Assembly: GCA_013115125.1 (NCBI GenBank)
Contig: JABANN010000018.1
Location: forward strand, 1 to 64,000
Direction of reading: 5' to 3'
Origin: Perkinsus olseni
Taxonomy: Eukaryota > Perkinsozoa > Perkinsida
Length of the DNA: 64,000 nucleotides
Part shown: one piece after another, positions 25,981 through 37,217 of the stretch
Layout: each line of letters begins with the position of its first letter
How positions within the stretch are numbered: the first letter of the stretch is position 1
Program-made: the position numbers and the translations under genes
The notes under the pieces: generated by a model
The model's input: the letters and a program-made list of their open reading frames with translations, nothing else
The model's database searches: none
Told to the model about the DNA's origin: nothing

Positions 25981-26199
25981 CTAGGCCCTGCCCTTGTCAT
26001 TACTTATATCAGTGCCGTGTCTATCAGCATCCACCTGAGTGTTCTGTATGGTAGATCTCTCTGGCATGACCGGTTGGTAGTAGTCCCTGGCCGTAGCCCG
26101 CCATTCTCTTAATACCTTGCACGTCCCCTCCTGTCGCAGCCACAGCTCAACGTCGAGCCCACATTCACGGGAAAGGCAAAGGCCCACACATTCCCTCAT
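25981..26199 (-). CDS. Small Cys-containing open frame, 72 aa
   Basis: The frame reads MRECVGLCLSRECGLDVELW to a stop at 25981. It has four cysteines, two of them three residues apart, in a helical N-terminal half and a polar tail. Cys spacing is not a clean twin CX9C. It could be a small mitochondrial protein, an exon of a larger gene or chance. Confidence 0.25.
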   Translation of the reverse strand: MRECVGLCLSRECGLDVELWLRQEGTCKVLREWRATARDYYQPVMPERSTIQNTQVDADRHGTDISNDKGRA

Positions 26200-27094
26200 G
26201 GTCCAACTGAATTGTTATTCTCAAAGTCCCCGGTTCGAACCCGGCACGTGGTCCTCGGACCTTGGAAGTGCGTGAATCAAAGAGATTTGAAGTCCTCACA
26301 CCCGCAGCCATTAGCAGCTGCTCTCAGCCCCTGTACACCCCTCCACAGATTCTTAGCATATCCGGTTTTTCGGCTCGTGCGCTGTCACATGGATAAGTAC
26401 GGTACTGCAACTCTGGGAGGTATGTTCTTATGCTTAGCAGAGTATAACCTCCAAGTTGCAGGGCCTAACTCTTCGTAGTTAGTGAGAACTCGAAAAGTGG
26501 TAAAATATTTTCTCCACAAATTCTTAGCATACACGGCTTAAAATAGAGCCTCAAAAAGCCCATTTTTTCTGGGGAAGTATATCTATAACTTGGCGCCTAA
26601 TTTAGTCCAATACATCAATGGAAAGAGCGTATTTCATAAAGCTTTCCCTCCATGTTTCATCCCCATGAGAATAAGTATAAGAATACGCGGAGGGGTGTAT
26701 ATCCGGTTGTTCGTTCCAACCGCCAACCGTTCGTTGCCGTATCTTAGGTCGAAGCTTGCAACATTTTCGGCGATCCGGCTAGGCCTTTTCGGTGAAGGGA
26801 AACTTCGCTCCGCCCCCAAAATGTCTCCCGAAAGACGTTTTTGTAATTTGCTTTCCCCCTAGCGTTATAGAAGTCTCGCTGATGGTGGTCAGCCCTACTA
26901 GATGCGCTAGTCGAATCTGAGGGAGTGGTTTCCAAGTCTGCTTGTCCTCTGTGGGTATGCGGCGAGCTTGCCGTCTTCTTCCGGTGTCAGCTGTCATGAG
27001 CTAAGTGATCTGTAGCTGCTGTTGCTGCGACAGGGCTGAGGAAGGGATGATTGAGCGAGGGGGTAAGCGTTGATTCAGTGTCAGTAGTATTTTC
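26200..27094. other. Intergenic region upstream of the E2 pair
   Basis: About 900 bases. A CCCCGGTTCGAACCCGG palindrome at about 26229 resembles a tRNA T-arm, but no tRNA can be folded around it. A motif of the type CACAGATTCTTAGCATA/CCGG recurs near 26345 and 26520. No coding frame is supported. Confidence 0.45.
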
Positions 27095-27872
<778 letters not shown>

Positions 27873-28235
27873 ACGCTCGAAGGAGTCATCAGTGTGGCCG
27901 GCCCTGTAATGATGGATTTATGCTTGTTTGATGAGGGGTGACGTTCGTGCCCTCATTCACGGGTCATACTGATATACCTACTATACCGCTGTCGCCGTAG
28001 TTCCACTGAAGAGCTACCACCCCCCAAGTTGATCTGCTGCCCGTCTCGTGCGGAAGCAACGAGTATCCTTCAGGGTGCTGCTCTGCACTGTGTTAGAAAT
28101 GACAGTTTCCTATATATCGTTCCTTTTCAGGAATCACGGTTTGTGTCTATCAATTAGCGGGGTGGCGTGGTTGGCTATTCTTGGGCCCCTCAGGCCGTCG
28201 TTTGGGGTGACCCCGGCTTGTCATTAACTCTCTCA
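27873..28235. other. Spacer between the tandem E2 genes
   Basis: About 360 bases that must hold the 3' end of copy A and the promoter of copy B. No coding frame or repeat seen. Confidence 0.6.
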
Positions 28236-28899
<664 letters not shown>

Positions 28900-29244
28900 G
28901 GTGCTACCACCGTCGTCGTCACCAGCAACGTCCTCAATGTAAAATGGAAGTGGTTCTCTTGAGGTGTGTGGAAGGCGTGCACTATAATAAGAGAGGTATG
29001 ACAGCAGTTTCCTAATCATCGACATCTTTGCTATTAATCTCACCGTCCGACTGTTGGGTCCCTGAATGACGGGTGGGGGGTCTTGTGGGGTCGCTCGGCC
29101 CTGTTCCCGCAGGAACACGGTATTCGCTGTAGCTCTTCCTGGTAGTCACAGAGGTATTTCCTAGTGAATGGAAGATGCCGGGATCGATCCTGGATGAGTA
29201 CAGACTATACCCTTCGTGATTCGAAGGAGAGTTAGTCCGCCTGG
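28900..29244. other. Intergenic, no gene recognised
   Basis: Between E2 copy B and the next plus-strand gene. A minus-strand frame (29269-29012) without family resemblance crosses it. Confidence 0.4.
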
Positions 29245-29915
29245 ATGACTGCCTTTTTAGCTCGTTCACTGGCTAGCCTCTGCCACGTTCGTTATTGTAC
29301 GCTCACTATGGTATCGACTGCAGACCGGGGTGACCCCAGCCCGGTAGTGGGCTCGCCTTACCGACTCGACAAAGACCCAAGTCAAAAGAATAATAGCATT
29401 AGTCCGGGCAGTCAGTGTGGTACAACCACGAGAAGCTCCACGCCGGCATTAGAGTCGACCCCACAGAGCCAAGCGGGCCTTCAGACTGCCATAGGCTTCG
29501 CAGCATCACAACTGCTCAAGGCAGGATGTTTTGTTGGTGAGTGCCACCAGCAGCCTTCTCGCTTGGATAGTCACAAAATTTGCCGTCTCTCTGTGCGATG
29601 GGGACCTAGGAAATCTCTCGTTGTTTCTAGTGATTTACGGAATAGGACGACTACTGTTCGTTTAAGTGGACTACAGGGAGACTACTTAATCACAGAAACG
29701 CGGCGGATATCGAAATTTCACTTCTGGCCTTGTTAGGTGATAAAATAGATGAGTTCCTCGATGCGTTGATCCCCACTGAGACCCCCAGCGATCGTGCCAG
29801 GAGCTCCAGTCGATCACCAAAAGAAGCGGAGGTGGAGGATGGCGAGTGGCTACTCGTAGAACGGCCCTCGAGTAATATGTCCCCGCAAAGTGCGGCCGGT
29901 ATAAGACCTAAGTAG
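29245..29915 (+). CDS. Small Ser/Pro-rich hypothetical protein (about 160 aa)
   Basis: ATG at 29245 (MTAFLARSLASLCHVRYCTL; an internal Met in TMVSTADRGDPSP could also start). The first exon runs to a donor near 29536 after KAGCFVG. The second exon from about 29731 continues in frame (DKIDEFLDALIPTETPSDRA, EVEDGEWLLVERPSSNM) to the stop at 29915. A short helix (SQAGLQTAIGFAASQLLKAG) precedes the splice. No family recognised. Confidence 0.5.
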
Positions 29916-30222
29916 TGCTACTAATCACGTACCCTAGTATCTCTCCGGAATTTATTGGCGCGCGAAATTTATGTATATCATTAGAGTTTATCTGAATGGT
30001 TTACTAGTCTGTATGGTTCAATACCACTAATGAGCCGTGTATGATTTCAATGTCACTGCTGCTGCTACCACCAGTACAACAGAATGATAAGGTGTCAACG
30101 TTATCGATTGTTACGTCATTGATGAGTCTACCTTGGCTTTGGTTGAAGTAAATTAATCCAGGGGATGGTTCGGGGGCGCGAGCCGCGTTGAGCACCATCT
30201 GGAGCTTTTGCTATCTTTTGCT
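29916..30222. other. Upstream region of the deiminase gene
   Basis: About 300 bases with no supported coding frame. Confidence 0.5.
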
Positions 30223-33045
30223 ATGGACACCCCAGACCGAGATGTAGCCGAGGTGTGGTTGCCTGAGTTGTGCTGGAGCGCTCGCACAGGCCGCTTCGAG
30301 GGCGATACGGGAGTAGGTCGTGCTACAGCGGTTCCGATTGGCATATCTGGTGATGCTGAAGGTTGCTGTGTCGAAGGGCGGATGGATAGTCGAAGTGTTT
30401 GATAGTACTTCGGCCATCCCTAAGGCCTACCATAGGAGGGAGTTCAAGAGAGTGGCCCTGCTGCCAGGCTTTGTCAACTGTCATAGTCATGCCTTTCAAA
30501 GGGGCTTGAGGGGCAAGGGAGAATCCGACTATACCAGAGGTCAGCCTGGTCTCACGTGTGTGTTTCCTACCTGCATCAAAATTGTAGTACGACTTAGCTC
30601 CTTGTCGGACGGAACTGCGCAGTCCTATCGCTGCTATTGCTTTATACACTCTCTGGTGTACCTCTGTATTCTGCCGTCGCTGAGCCGAGGGCGCCTACTG
30701 CTAGTCTTGATTGTAGGTAGGGATGGGGCCGCCAATTTCTGGTCGTGGCGCGAGGAGATGTACCGGCTGGTGGGGAGCGTGGCGAAAGACGAGTCGAGCA
30801 TGAAGGATGCCTGCCTGTAGCTCCCGGAATCGTTCTTGTGAACTCGAGAAGCACAGCCCCTCAGGCGTTGCTTCGGCGAGATGAGAGACGCCGGCATCAC
30901 CAGCGTGGGGGAATTCCACTATCTCCATCACGTTGATGCGGCCACCGCCAAGGACTTCCTCCTGGATCGTGCTGTATTAGAGGCTGCCAACGAGGCTGGC
31001 ATACGGATGAGGCTTATTCAGACGTAGGGACGGCCGGACTCTTACGGGGGAGCTGCATGGGAGGGAGTGCGTTGAGCCAGAAAACTCTCGGCACTAGTTC
31101 AACTTCACCTGACCGAGGAAGAGCTACTCCGTCCTGATAGTCGCAGTCTATAATCTGGTCCGAGGTATAGATGGGCAGAATTACGTTACGGACTGTTACG
31201 GCTGACTTTTACGGTTACGCTTCAAGGCCCGTAACGTAAAATTACGGCGCCTTAACGGCTCTTACGGAGATGTAATGGACAAAACGAGGAATTACCATTC
31301 AAGTCATTTAAGTCTGTTTCATGTGAATGCGCATGCGTAGACGAGGCCGGCTCGGCAGTTCCGGGTCGGTCTGGGAGTAGGACGGATGGAATTTCAAAGG
31401 GAGGCGAGTGGTCAGTGCGGAGCCAAATGTTAGTCTCCCAGCGGTTCGGTTGAATCCGAACCACCAATAACGAGTTTAACAACTATTTGAGCCATGGTGG
31501 AATGCCTTACAGCGAATGTCTCCGCCACAATTCCAAAAAGGCAGTTCAGCACCAACCGTGAAGTCGTAAGCCCCTTCCGTAACCGTAAACTACTTACGTT
31601 AACGCGCACCGTAACGTGAACCGTAAAGAAGCCGTAACGGTGTCCATGTATAGTCCGAGGACCTTTGGGTCGTCAGCACTTCGCTTATCAAGTGGAAACA
31701 TGCGAGAGCATTCCCCCGTTGGAGTTCGTCGTTGCTACGGCGTGTTCCATGTTGGTCCTCCACTAGTAAAGGGATAAGCATTCGTGCCCGATTGTTCTGT
31801 AACGCTGATAACTGAGGTTCAGCGGAATGGCTCGCCGTCAGATATTACCATTCGGCGAGTGTCGATGGAAAGCCCTTGGAAGGCAGCCAGAGGCACTTCG
31901 AGTCCGGTGATGTGGATGTATGCTCGTCTGCTACTCTCCAAGCCCTCACGCTCCCGTCTCAGTTGAACGTTTTCAAGAAGCAGTTCGAACTTCTAGAGGC
32001 CTTCGTGTCGGATAAGCCTCTGTTGAGCTTGGCTGTGGCGGCCCACTCGATCCGAGGCTGTAACGTGGACACTGCCAAGAGGTTGCTGGACTTTGCTCGA
32101 GAGAAGAAGGTTCCTTTCCACATGCACGTGGAGGAACAAGTGAAGGAGATCGAAGCCGCTAAGGAGGTGTAGGCGGGTACGTGGTCCTCTGGTAGGCAAC
32201 GAACTTATTTCGCTACTACGTGATCTCCTGGGAGTGAATCTGGGGCTTCGGCTCGATCCTGTTTTTTCGAGCATCCACACGGTGATGGCAGGTACTCAGG
32301 ACGATCGGTGTCTCGTGCTCTCCTGGACAGTGGTATCTACGGCCCTGATGTCACACTGGTCCACTGTACGCATACATCGGTAGAAGACATACACGAGCTT
32401 ACTGCGAAGGGGACCAACATCTGCATTTGTCCGGCCACTGAAGGCTGCCTTGCCGACGGCTTTCCAGACCTCTCCCGGCTGAGGCCTGAGGATGGGCAGG
32501 TACCTGAGTCGTCTAGCCGCCCTTTGGCGAGTACTGAGCTCAGGTGTGTATCGGATCGGACTGCAACTCCCGTATCGATACTCTAGAGGAGCTGCGTTGG
32601 TTGGAATATGCCCACAGACTTCGGACACAACGTCGTGGTGTGCTCATAACTGACACCCTGCCTGCAAAGGGGAACAAGGAAGAATCTAGGCTCGCGGTAA
32701 TACATGGCTGCCGATTGTCGTTAAGCTTTACTGAGCACCATAGCGCGAAGCTCTGGTTGTCATTAAAGATTCTAGTGCTTCTTCTCGACTGGCGGCATCT
32801 ACTTTTGGATGGTCTCCCCGCCTTCAGACGCTCCTTCTCGGAGTAGCTACTGAGGGAGGGGCGCGATCCCTCGGCCTGCCCAATGTTGGTCGGATCGCCG
32901 CCGGCTGTCTGGCCGACGTCTCCCTCATCAATCTCGATCATCCAGCCCTCGCTAGCCTAGGAGGGGATATCCGTGATGTCCTAGCTCCAGCACTGGTGTT
33001 TGGGCTCAGCGCCAACGAGGCGGTCGGTGCGAGTGCGGTTGGAGG
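30223..33045 (+). CDS. Formimidoylglutamate deiminase (HutF type)
   Basis: A zinc amidohydrolase that turns N-formimidoyl-L-glutamate into N-formyl-L-glutamate and ammonia in histidine degradation. ATG at 30223 (MDTPDRDVAEVWLPE). Spliced blocks read: GFVNCHSHAFQRGLRG (HxH metal motif), NFWSWREEMYRLVGSV, DAGITSVGEFHYLHHVDAAT, PLEGSQRHFESG, LAVAAHSIRGCNVDTAKRLL, VPFHMHVEEQVKEIEAA (His and Glu ligands), VTLVHCTHTSVEDIHEL, ICPATEGCLADGFPDL, IGSDCNSRIDTLEELRWLEY (catalytic Asp) and GGARSLGLPNVGRIAAGCLADVS. These are the HutF hallmarks in order. Introns are mostly short, but one of about 840 bases (31028-31867) holds an inverted-repeat element. HutF is mainly bacterial, so an intron-rich copy suggests old transfer. 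The 3' end appears to run into the M20 gene. Some joins are uncertain. Confidence 0.87.
31185..31642. mobile_element. MITE-like element with GTTACGG-rich inverted ends
   Basis: The left end, from about 31185, repeats GTTACGG/TTTACGG several times (GTTACGGCTGACTTTTACGG). The right end, to about 31640, carries the reverse complement (CCGTAAAGAAGCCGTAAC). The ends match as imperfect inverted repeats about 450 bases apart, with no coding frame between. It lies in a large intron of the deiminase gene. I see no clear target-site duplication. Confidence 0.6.
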
Positions 33046-33129
33046 GAGGTGCGCGTCAGGCGTCACCCATTCGCATTGCAGCGTGTCTCGATCAGGTGGA
33101 GGATAACCCCATCGGGCGTAGCGGTGAGC

Positions 33130-34916
33130 TCAGTGGAGTTCCTCAATCGCCCGCTGAAAGTAGAGCACCATGTGATACTGCAGAAGGGCGTCCTGCCCGA
33201 GGACTCCTCTGACACGCTTGCCTTGGCTCGAGCGTTCATAGACTCTGCGAGCCCTAGCGGCTACGAGAAGAGCATGGGTGAAGTCATCGCGGAACGTTTG
33301 GCAAAGACCGGCTGGGAGGTGGGATTCTCGCTTGGGATCGTTATTGACGGAGATGGTTTTCCTGTAGTCAGGTTGAGACATTTGAAGTGGCCCCACAAGC
33401 CAACAACCCTGACGGTCCAGTCCGGCAGAATGTGTTCGCCTACCGCCCTGGATGCAGGGACAGCGTTGAAGTCCTGTTCAACACTCATCTGGACACCGTA
33501 CCCCCGCACTTTGATTCCTACATAGACGAGGACCCAAGCAATGGCCGTCAAAGACTGAGGGGGAGGGGGGCGTGTGATACGAAGCCTCTGTCGGCCTCCA
33601 TGATCATTGCGGGGGATAATCTTGTGAAGGTGAGCTGGAAAGAAATCCGGTGCTTCAGACTTGTCCCGCTCAGGCCGGGCTCGGTTCCAAGGTGGGGTTC
33701 CTGTTCGTCGTAAGCGAAGAGACTGACCATAGTGGGATGACGGAGGCCAATGGTCAAGTGGGACATCTCCTTCCAAGCTTGAAGTAAGTGCGGTACCGCC
33801 TCTGGCTGCTCCTACAATGGAGTCGCTTCCGTCATTGATTCTCGGACTGGCCTTCCGTCTGCAATATACCACATCCCTGGTGCGCAGGTACGTTGTAGTT
33901 GGGGAGCCGACTGCTGGGAAGGTGGTGGTCAATCAGAAAGGGGTGGTGAAGATCCGCCTCACGGCCAAGGGGGTTGCTGCCCACAGTGGGTACCCTCACT
34001 TGGGCCAGAGTGCCATTCACACCCTCATTGAGGTCCTCCAGCGAGTTATGACCTACCCTTGGCCGACGGATGCCGTTTTGGGCGGTGAGATGACCGGGCT
34101 TCTCCCGTGCTACCGGCTTCGGTAGATACCGATGTAAACATTGGTCGTATTGAAGGAGGTCAGGCTGATAACGCTCTAGCGGAGCGATGCAGAGCCACGC
34201 TGATGTTCCGGGTCACCGAGTCGTGAGTCGAGTCCAGGAAGTTGTCGCATGCGTTGAGGTGCTCTTCCTTTAGATCAGCTCGAATAATCGGAGTCGTGGA
34301 AGATCTTTGCGCCAACGCTATTGGAGCTTCTGTGGAGTCGGAAGTCATTACGAGGAACGAGCCAGTTGACATGAGATACGTCCAGGAGTAGGAGTCTTCG
34401 TCGCTGTTGCTCTTGCATTGTATGCACCGCGGGCCAGGACACGGGTGGCCATACTTGAAGTTAACCATCCTACTCAGACTCATTAAAGGCTATCCTTTTG
34501 GCGTGGCCGCCTTCAACACCGACATATCATTCTTCGCACCCACACTAGAGAGGCGCGGAGCCAAAGCTGTCCTGTAAGGCTGGTCGCGCCGAATATTCTC
34601 TTCCCTATTGTGGATGATACGTCTTACGAATAGCATTGTGCCAAAGGAGCTCCGCAATCTCTGCCATTCTGAATGGCCTGTTCATTTCCGCGTCTGGCCA
34701 GAAATTTCGAATCCTGCTCGATCTGGTTGAAATTCACATCGCCTGTGAACGTTCGCTCATAAGAATTGCGAGTGTTGTAGCAGTCTACGTTACCCTAGGT
34801 TCGGCTTGGGTGACATTTGTGATGCTCATTGTGAACGCGAGTATATATACGTTGAAGACTTGCCCAAATGTGTGGCAGCATACGAGGACATCGCAAAACA
34901 ACTGCTCAAGATGTGA
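33130..34916 (+). CDS. M20-family metallo-deacylase (ArgE/DapE-like)
   Basis: A two-metal amidohydrolase that removes acyl groups from amino acids. Blocks in order: DSSDTLALARAFIDSASPSG, YEKSMGEVIAERLAKTGWEV, VLFNTHLDTVPPHFDSY (His and Asp ligands), LRGRGACDTKPL (bridging Asp), FVVSEETDHSGM (Glu-Glu pair), VVVGEPTAGKVVVNQKGVVK, KGVAAHSGYPHLGQSAIHTL, VNIGRIEGGQADNALAERCR, GVAAFNTDISFFAPTLERRG and ICDAHCEREYIYVEDLPKCV (last His ligand), ending LLKM at 34916. All metal ligands appear present. No in-frame ATG is seen just upstream, and the frame is open back into the end of the deiminase (FLNRPLKVEHHVILQKG), so the two may be one protein. Substrate is not known; N-formylglutamate is a reasonable guess from the neighbour. 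Confidence 0.82.
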
Positions 34917-35073
34917 TACCCTCACCGACCATGTATCGAGAGCGTCCGTTTCGTTTTAACGACGGCCTTTGAGTTTGCTTGATACCCCCATAAGACTGTC
35001 CACAAATGGCAAGGGGCTTCTCGGACACTATTTCATAGCGCATCGCCGAAGGAACAATGACGACAGTATACAA

Positions 35074-35146
35074 GCGGCTTTGGCGCAGTAGGTAGCGCGT
35101 AGGTCTCATAATCCTAAGGTCGCGAGTTCGATCCTCGCAGGCCGCA
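35074..35146 (+). tRNA. tRNA-Met (CAT), elongator type
   Basis: A 73-base cloverleaf: acceptor GCGGCTT pairs with AGGCCGC (one G-T pair); the D-arm is GCGC..GCGC; the anticodon loop is CTCATAA, giving CAT; the T-arm is GCGAG TTCGATC CTCGC; the discriminator base is A. No intron. The CA at the 3' end of a tRNA is not encoded, as expected in a eukaryote. Confidence 0.95.
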
Positions 35147-35602
35147 CTTATAGCCTATTACATCCGCTAGCCGGACTGAACTCAAGTCGAACTGTGTCGG
35201 TATGTGTTGCATGAGCGGGTGTTCGGTATGGCCCTTAGACAGAGAGGGAAGAAAGCCGAAGAAGCGCGTTTCTGCCCAACGGCGCCGAAGAGAGTGGACA
35301 GAAGTTCCGCTACAGAACTGCAAAGCTAGCGCCTACGATGCGAACATGGCCGAGAATCGCCATGCCTGAAGTAGCCCAGGAAGAGGAGGACTTCGGGCCA
35401 GCCGCAGAGACATACAAGGCGCAAGTTCCACGACGAAGTGACCCCGGCCTCCAAGCTAACGTGCTCTCGAACTCCAAGCGGCAATGACGTGGTCACCTCA
35501 CTATAATATCAACACAAAGCTAAAGATCGTGTTGAAAAAGTATACCGAGATACACAAGCTTCATGGTATATAAGCTGCATGATACTGACACGATTAATGA
35601 AT
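35147..35602. other. Intergenic, no gene recognised
   Basis: About 450 bases between the tRNA and the end of the LRR-like gene on the minus strand. No coding frame supported. Confidence 0.5.
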
Positions 35603-37132
35603 CTAATGGGAAGATATATCCGAGTCCTTCCAGGCAGCTGTCCAAAGTCTGCTCAAAATAATATACTTTTGCTTCAACGATTCCGACAACTCCTGCCAGC
35701 AACCGCTGAACTCATTCTCATACAAAACATCGGGTTTAGGCGCCACGCCGACGAAGCGATACGAGTTCCTTGCAGAACAAAGCATCTGGTCGGATGTGGA
35801 CGAGGCCCTAGCGAAGGGCGAGTCTTCAACGCCTTGGCGAACGGACGAATGCGAGATGACTAATCCGGGGGACTGCCATTCTGACGGAACACGCCGGAAA
35901 AGAAACAATGACCGTGGATGACGCAGACGAACTTCGACGAGACTACGAGGATCCAGCGGACAAAATGGTATACGAATGGCGAAGAATATCAACTTAGGCA
36001 TATAACTGGGGAGCATCCATAATCCCTCGACCCTCTCCTTGGACAGAGCATCCACTCCAGTGATCTTCACACCACTAAGATCGAATCGGGTGATCTTCTC
36101 GAGGTTGCTCTTTCGCAGAAAACGAATGATGGGCTTCACATCCATAGTCAAAGCACGGCTTCTCGAAGTGACGGTGAGGGACTCCAGGGAAGGAGGGAAG
36201 GCCAGTTGATCCGGCAATGAGCTTCTCTCGGCCAGCCACAGGGAACGCAAGTCTGGAGCCGAGTGCACCAGGTCAGCGGCAGCCTCCTTAGAGTTAGGAC
36301 CACAACAAACGTTCACCAGAGTCAGACTGCACAATTTCGCTGTCGAGGCTTCAGTCAGCTGATCTATGACGCGGGAGATATTGACGTCGCTCGCCTGGGA
36401 ATTGTAGCACTCAAGTGTTAAATGCTTCAGCTCGGGCAGGAACTTGTGCTTATGTAATAGGGCAAACAGAGCCTGGCGATGACCATCCGCGTCCACAGCG
36501 ACTCTCAAGACCTTCACCGCCTTCACATCGAGACGACCAATGACTCGAAGGAACGACTGCCGTACAGTGCCGGAGAGATCCAAAACTGGCATACGGATTG
36601 AACCACACACAGGGTAGAATATCTCACGGAAAAGTCGGCAGGTCGCAGCCAGGTGGCAGATGCTGCGCATATCCAGGAACTCGGCCGGACCCAAGAGCTG
36701 CAGAGAAGTACCGATGACCAGGCGCGGAGCCCGCATAACTCGCTTTGGAGTGGGCATAGTCTCGGCAAGGGTGCTGCTGTCAGAACCTCTGTCACGCTTC
36801 CTGCCGTGGAAGGGCGACTCATCGTCACTCGAGCTGCCATCGCCAATGTTGCCGAGGGATATATCGGTCTCTATGGTCTCCAACGACATCGGTTGCTTCT
36901 CTCTCCTCGTCGCCCTCTTAGCGGTCTGCGCCTTCGGTTTTGCCTTGCCCGCAGCCTTGGCCTTCGCTTTAGCCTTCGGCTTCCCCTTGGCCTTCGCCTT
37001 GGCCTTCGGTTTTGGCTTTGAGGCGGGCGGATTGAGCGTGATCAGATCGGCAGCGTCAACGTCTTGGATGATGTTCCGAGGGAGGCGCGGCGTCTTGATA
37101 TAGTCGCCGGGATTGAGGCGGCGACCGCGCAT
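35603..37132 (-). CDS. F-box-like/leucine-rich protein with KPKAK-repeat N-terminus
   Basis: A single long exon from the ATG at 37132 (MRGRRLNPGDYIKTPRLP), 509 residues. Residues about 35-80 are a Lys-Pro-Ala repeat of the type KPKAKAKAK, like histone H1 tails, then an acidic Ser stretch (GDGSSSDDESPF). At about 145-190, GPAEFLDMRSICHLAATCRL looks like an F-box-type helix set. From about 200 to 390 there are leucine-rich units (LDVKAVKVLRVAVDADGHRQ, LPELKHLTLECYN, LCSLTLVNVCCG, LRSLWLAERS). An F-box with leucine-rich repeats would be a substrate adaptor of an SCF ubiquitin ligase; the basic tail suggests the nucleus. The F-box match is weak. The last 120 residues carry no clear pattern and could hide an unrecognised intron. 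Confidence 0.65.
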   Translation of the reverse strand: MRGRRLNPGDYIKTPRLPRNIIQDVDAADLITLNPPASKPKPKAKAKAKGKPKAKAKAKAAGKAKPKAQTAKRATRREKQPMSLETIETDISLGNIGDGSSSDDESPFHGRKRDRGSDSSTLAETMPTPKRVMRAPRLVIGTSLQLLGPAEFLDMRSICHLAATCRLFREIFYPVCGSIRMPVLDLSGTVRQSFLRVIGRLDVKAVKVLRVAVDADGHRQALFALLHKHKFLPELKHLTLECYNSQASDVNISRVIDQLTEASTAKLCSLTLVNVCCGPNSKEAAADLVHSAPDLRSLWLAERSSLPDQLAFPPSLESLTVTSRSRALTMDVKPIIRFLRKSNLEKITRFDLSGVKITGVDALSKERVEGLWMLPSYMPKLIFFAIRIPFCPLDPRSLVEVRLRHPRSLFLFRRVPSEWQSPGLVISHSSVRQGVEDSPFARASSTSDQMLCSARNSYRFVGVAPKPDVLYENEFSGCWQELSESLKQKYIILSRLWTAAWKDSDISSH

Positions 37133-37217
37133 TTCGAACGGATAAGTGAAACTCTGAAAACACTGCAACGACGACGACCCCAACACAGCGACAAAACATC
37201 AAACGAAGTGATGTTCC

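Noticed and set aside
26225-26250. CCCCGGTTCGAACCCGG as part of a tRNA gene
   Set aside because: It is a palindrome. Neither strand gives acceptor, D or anticodon stems around it, and the T-stem has a mismatch.
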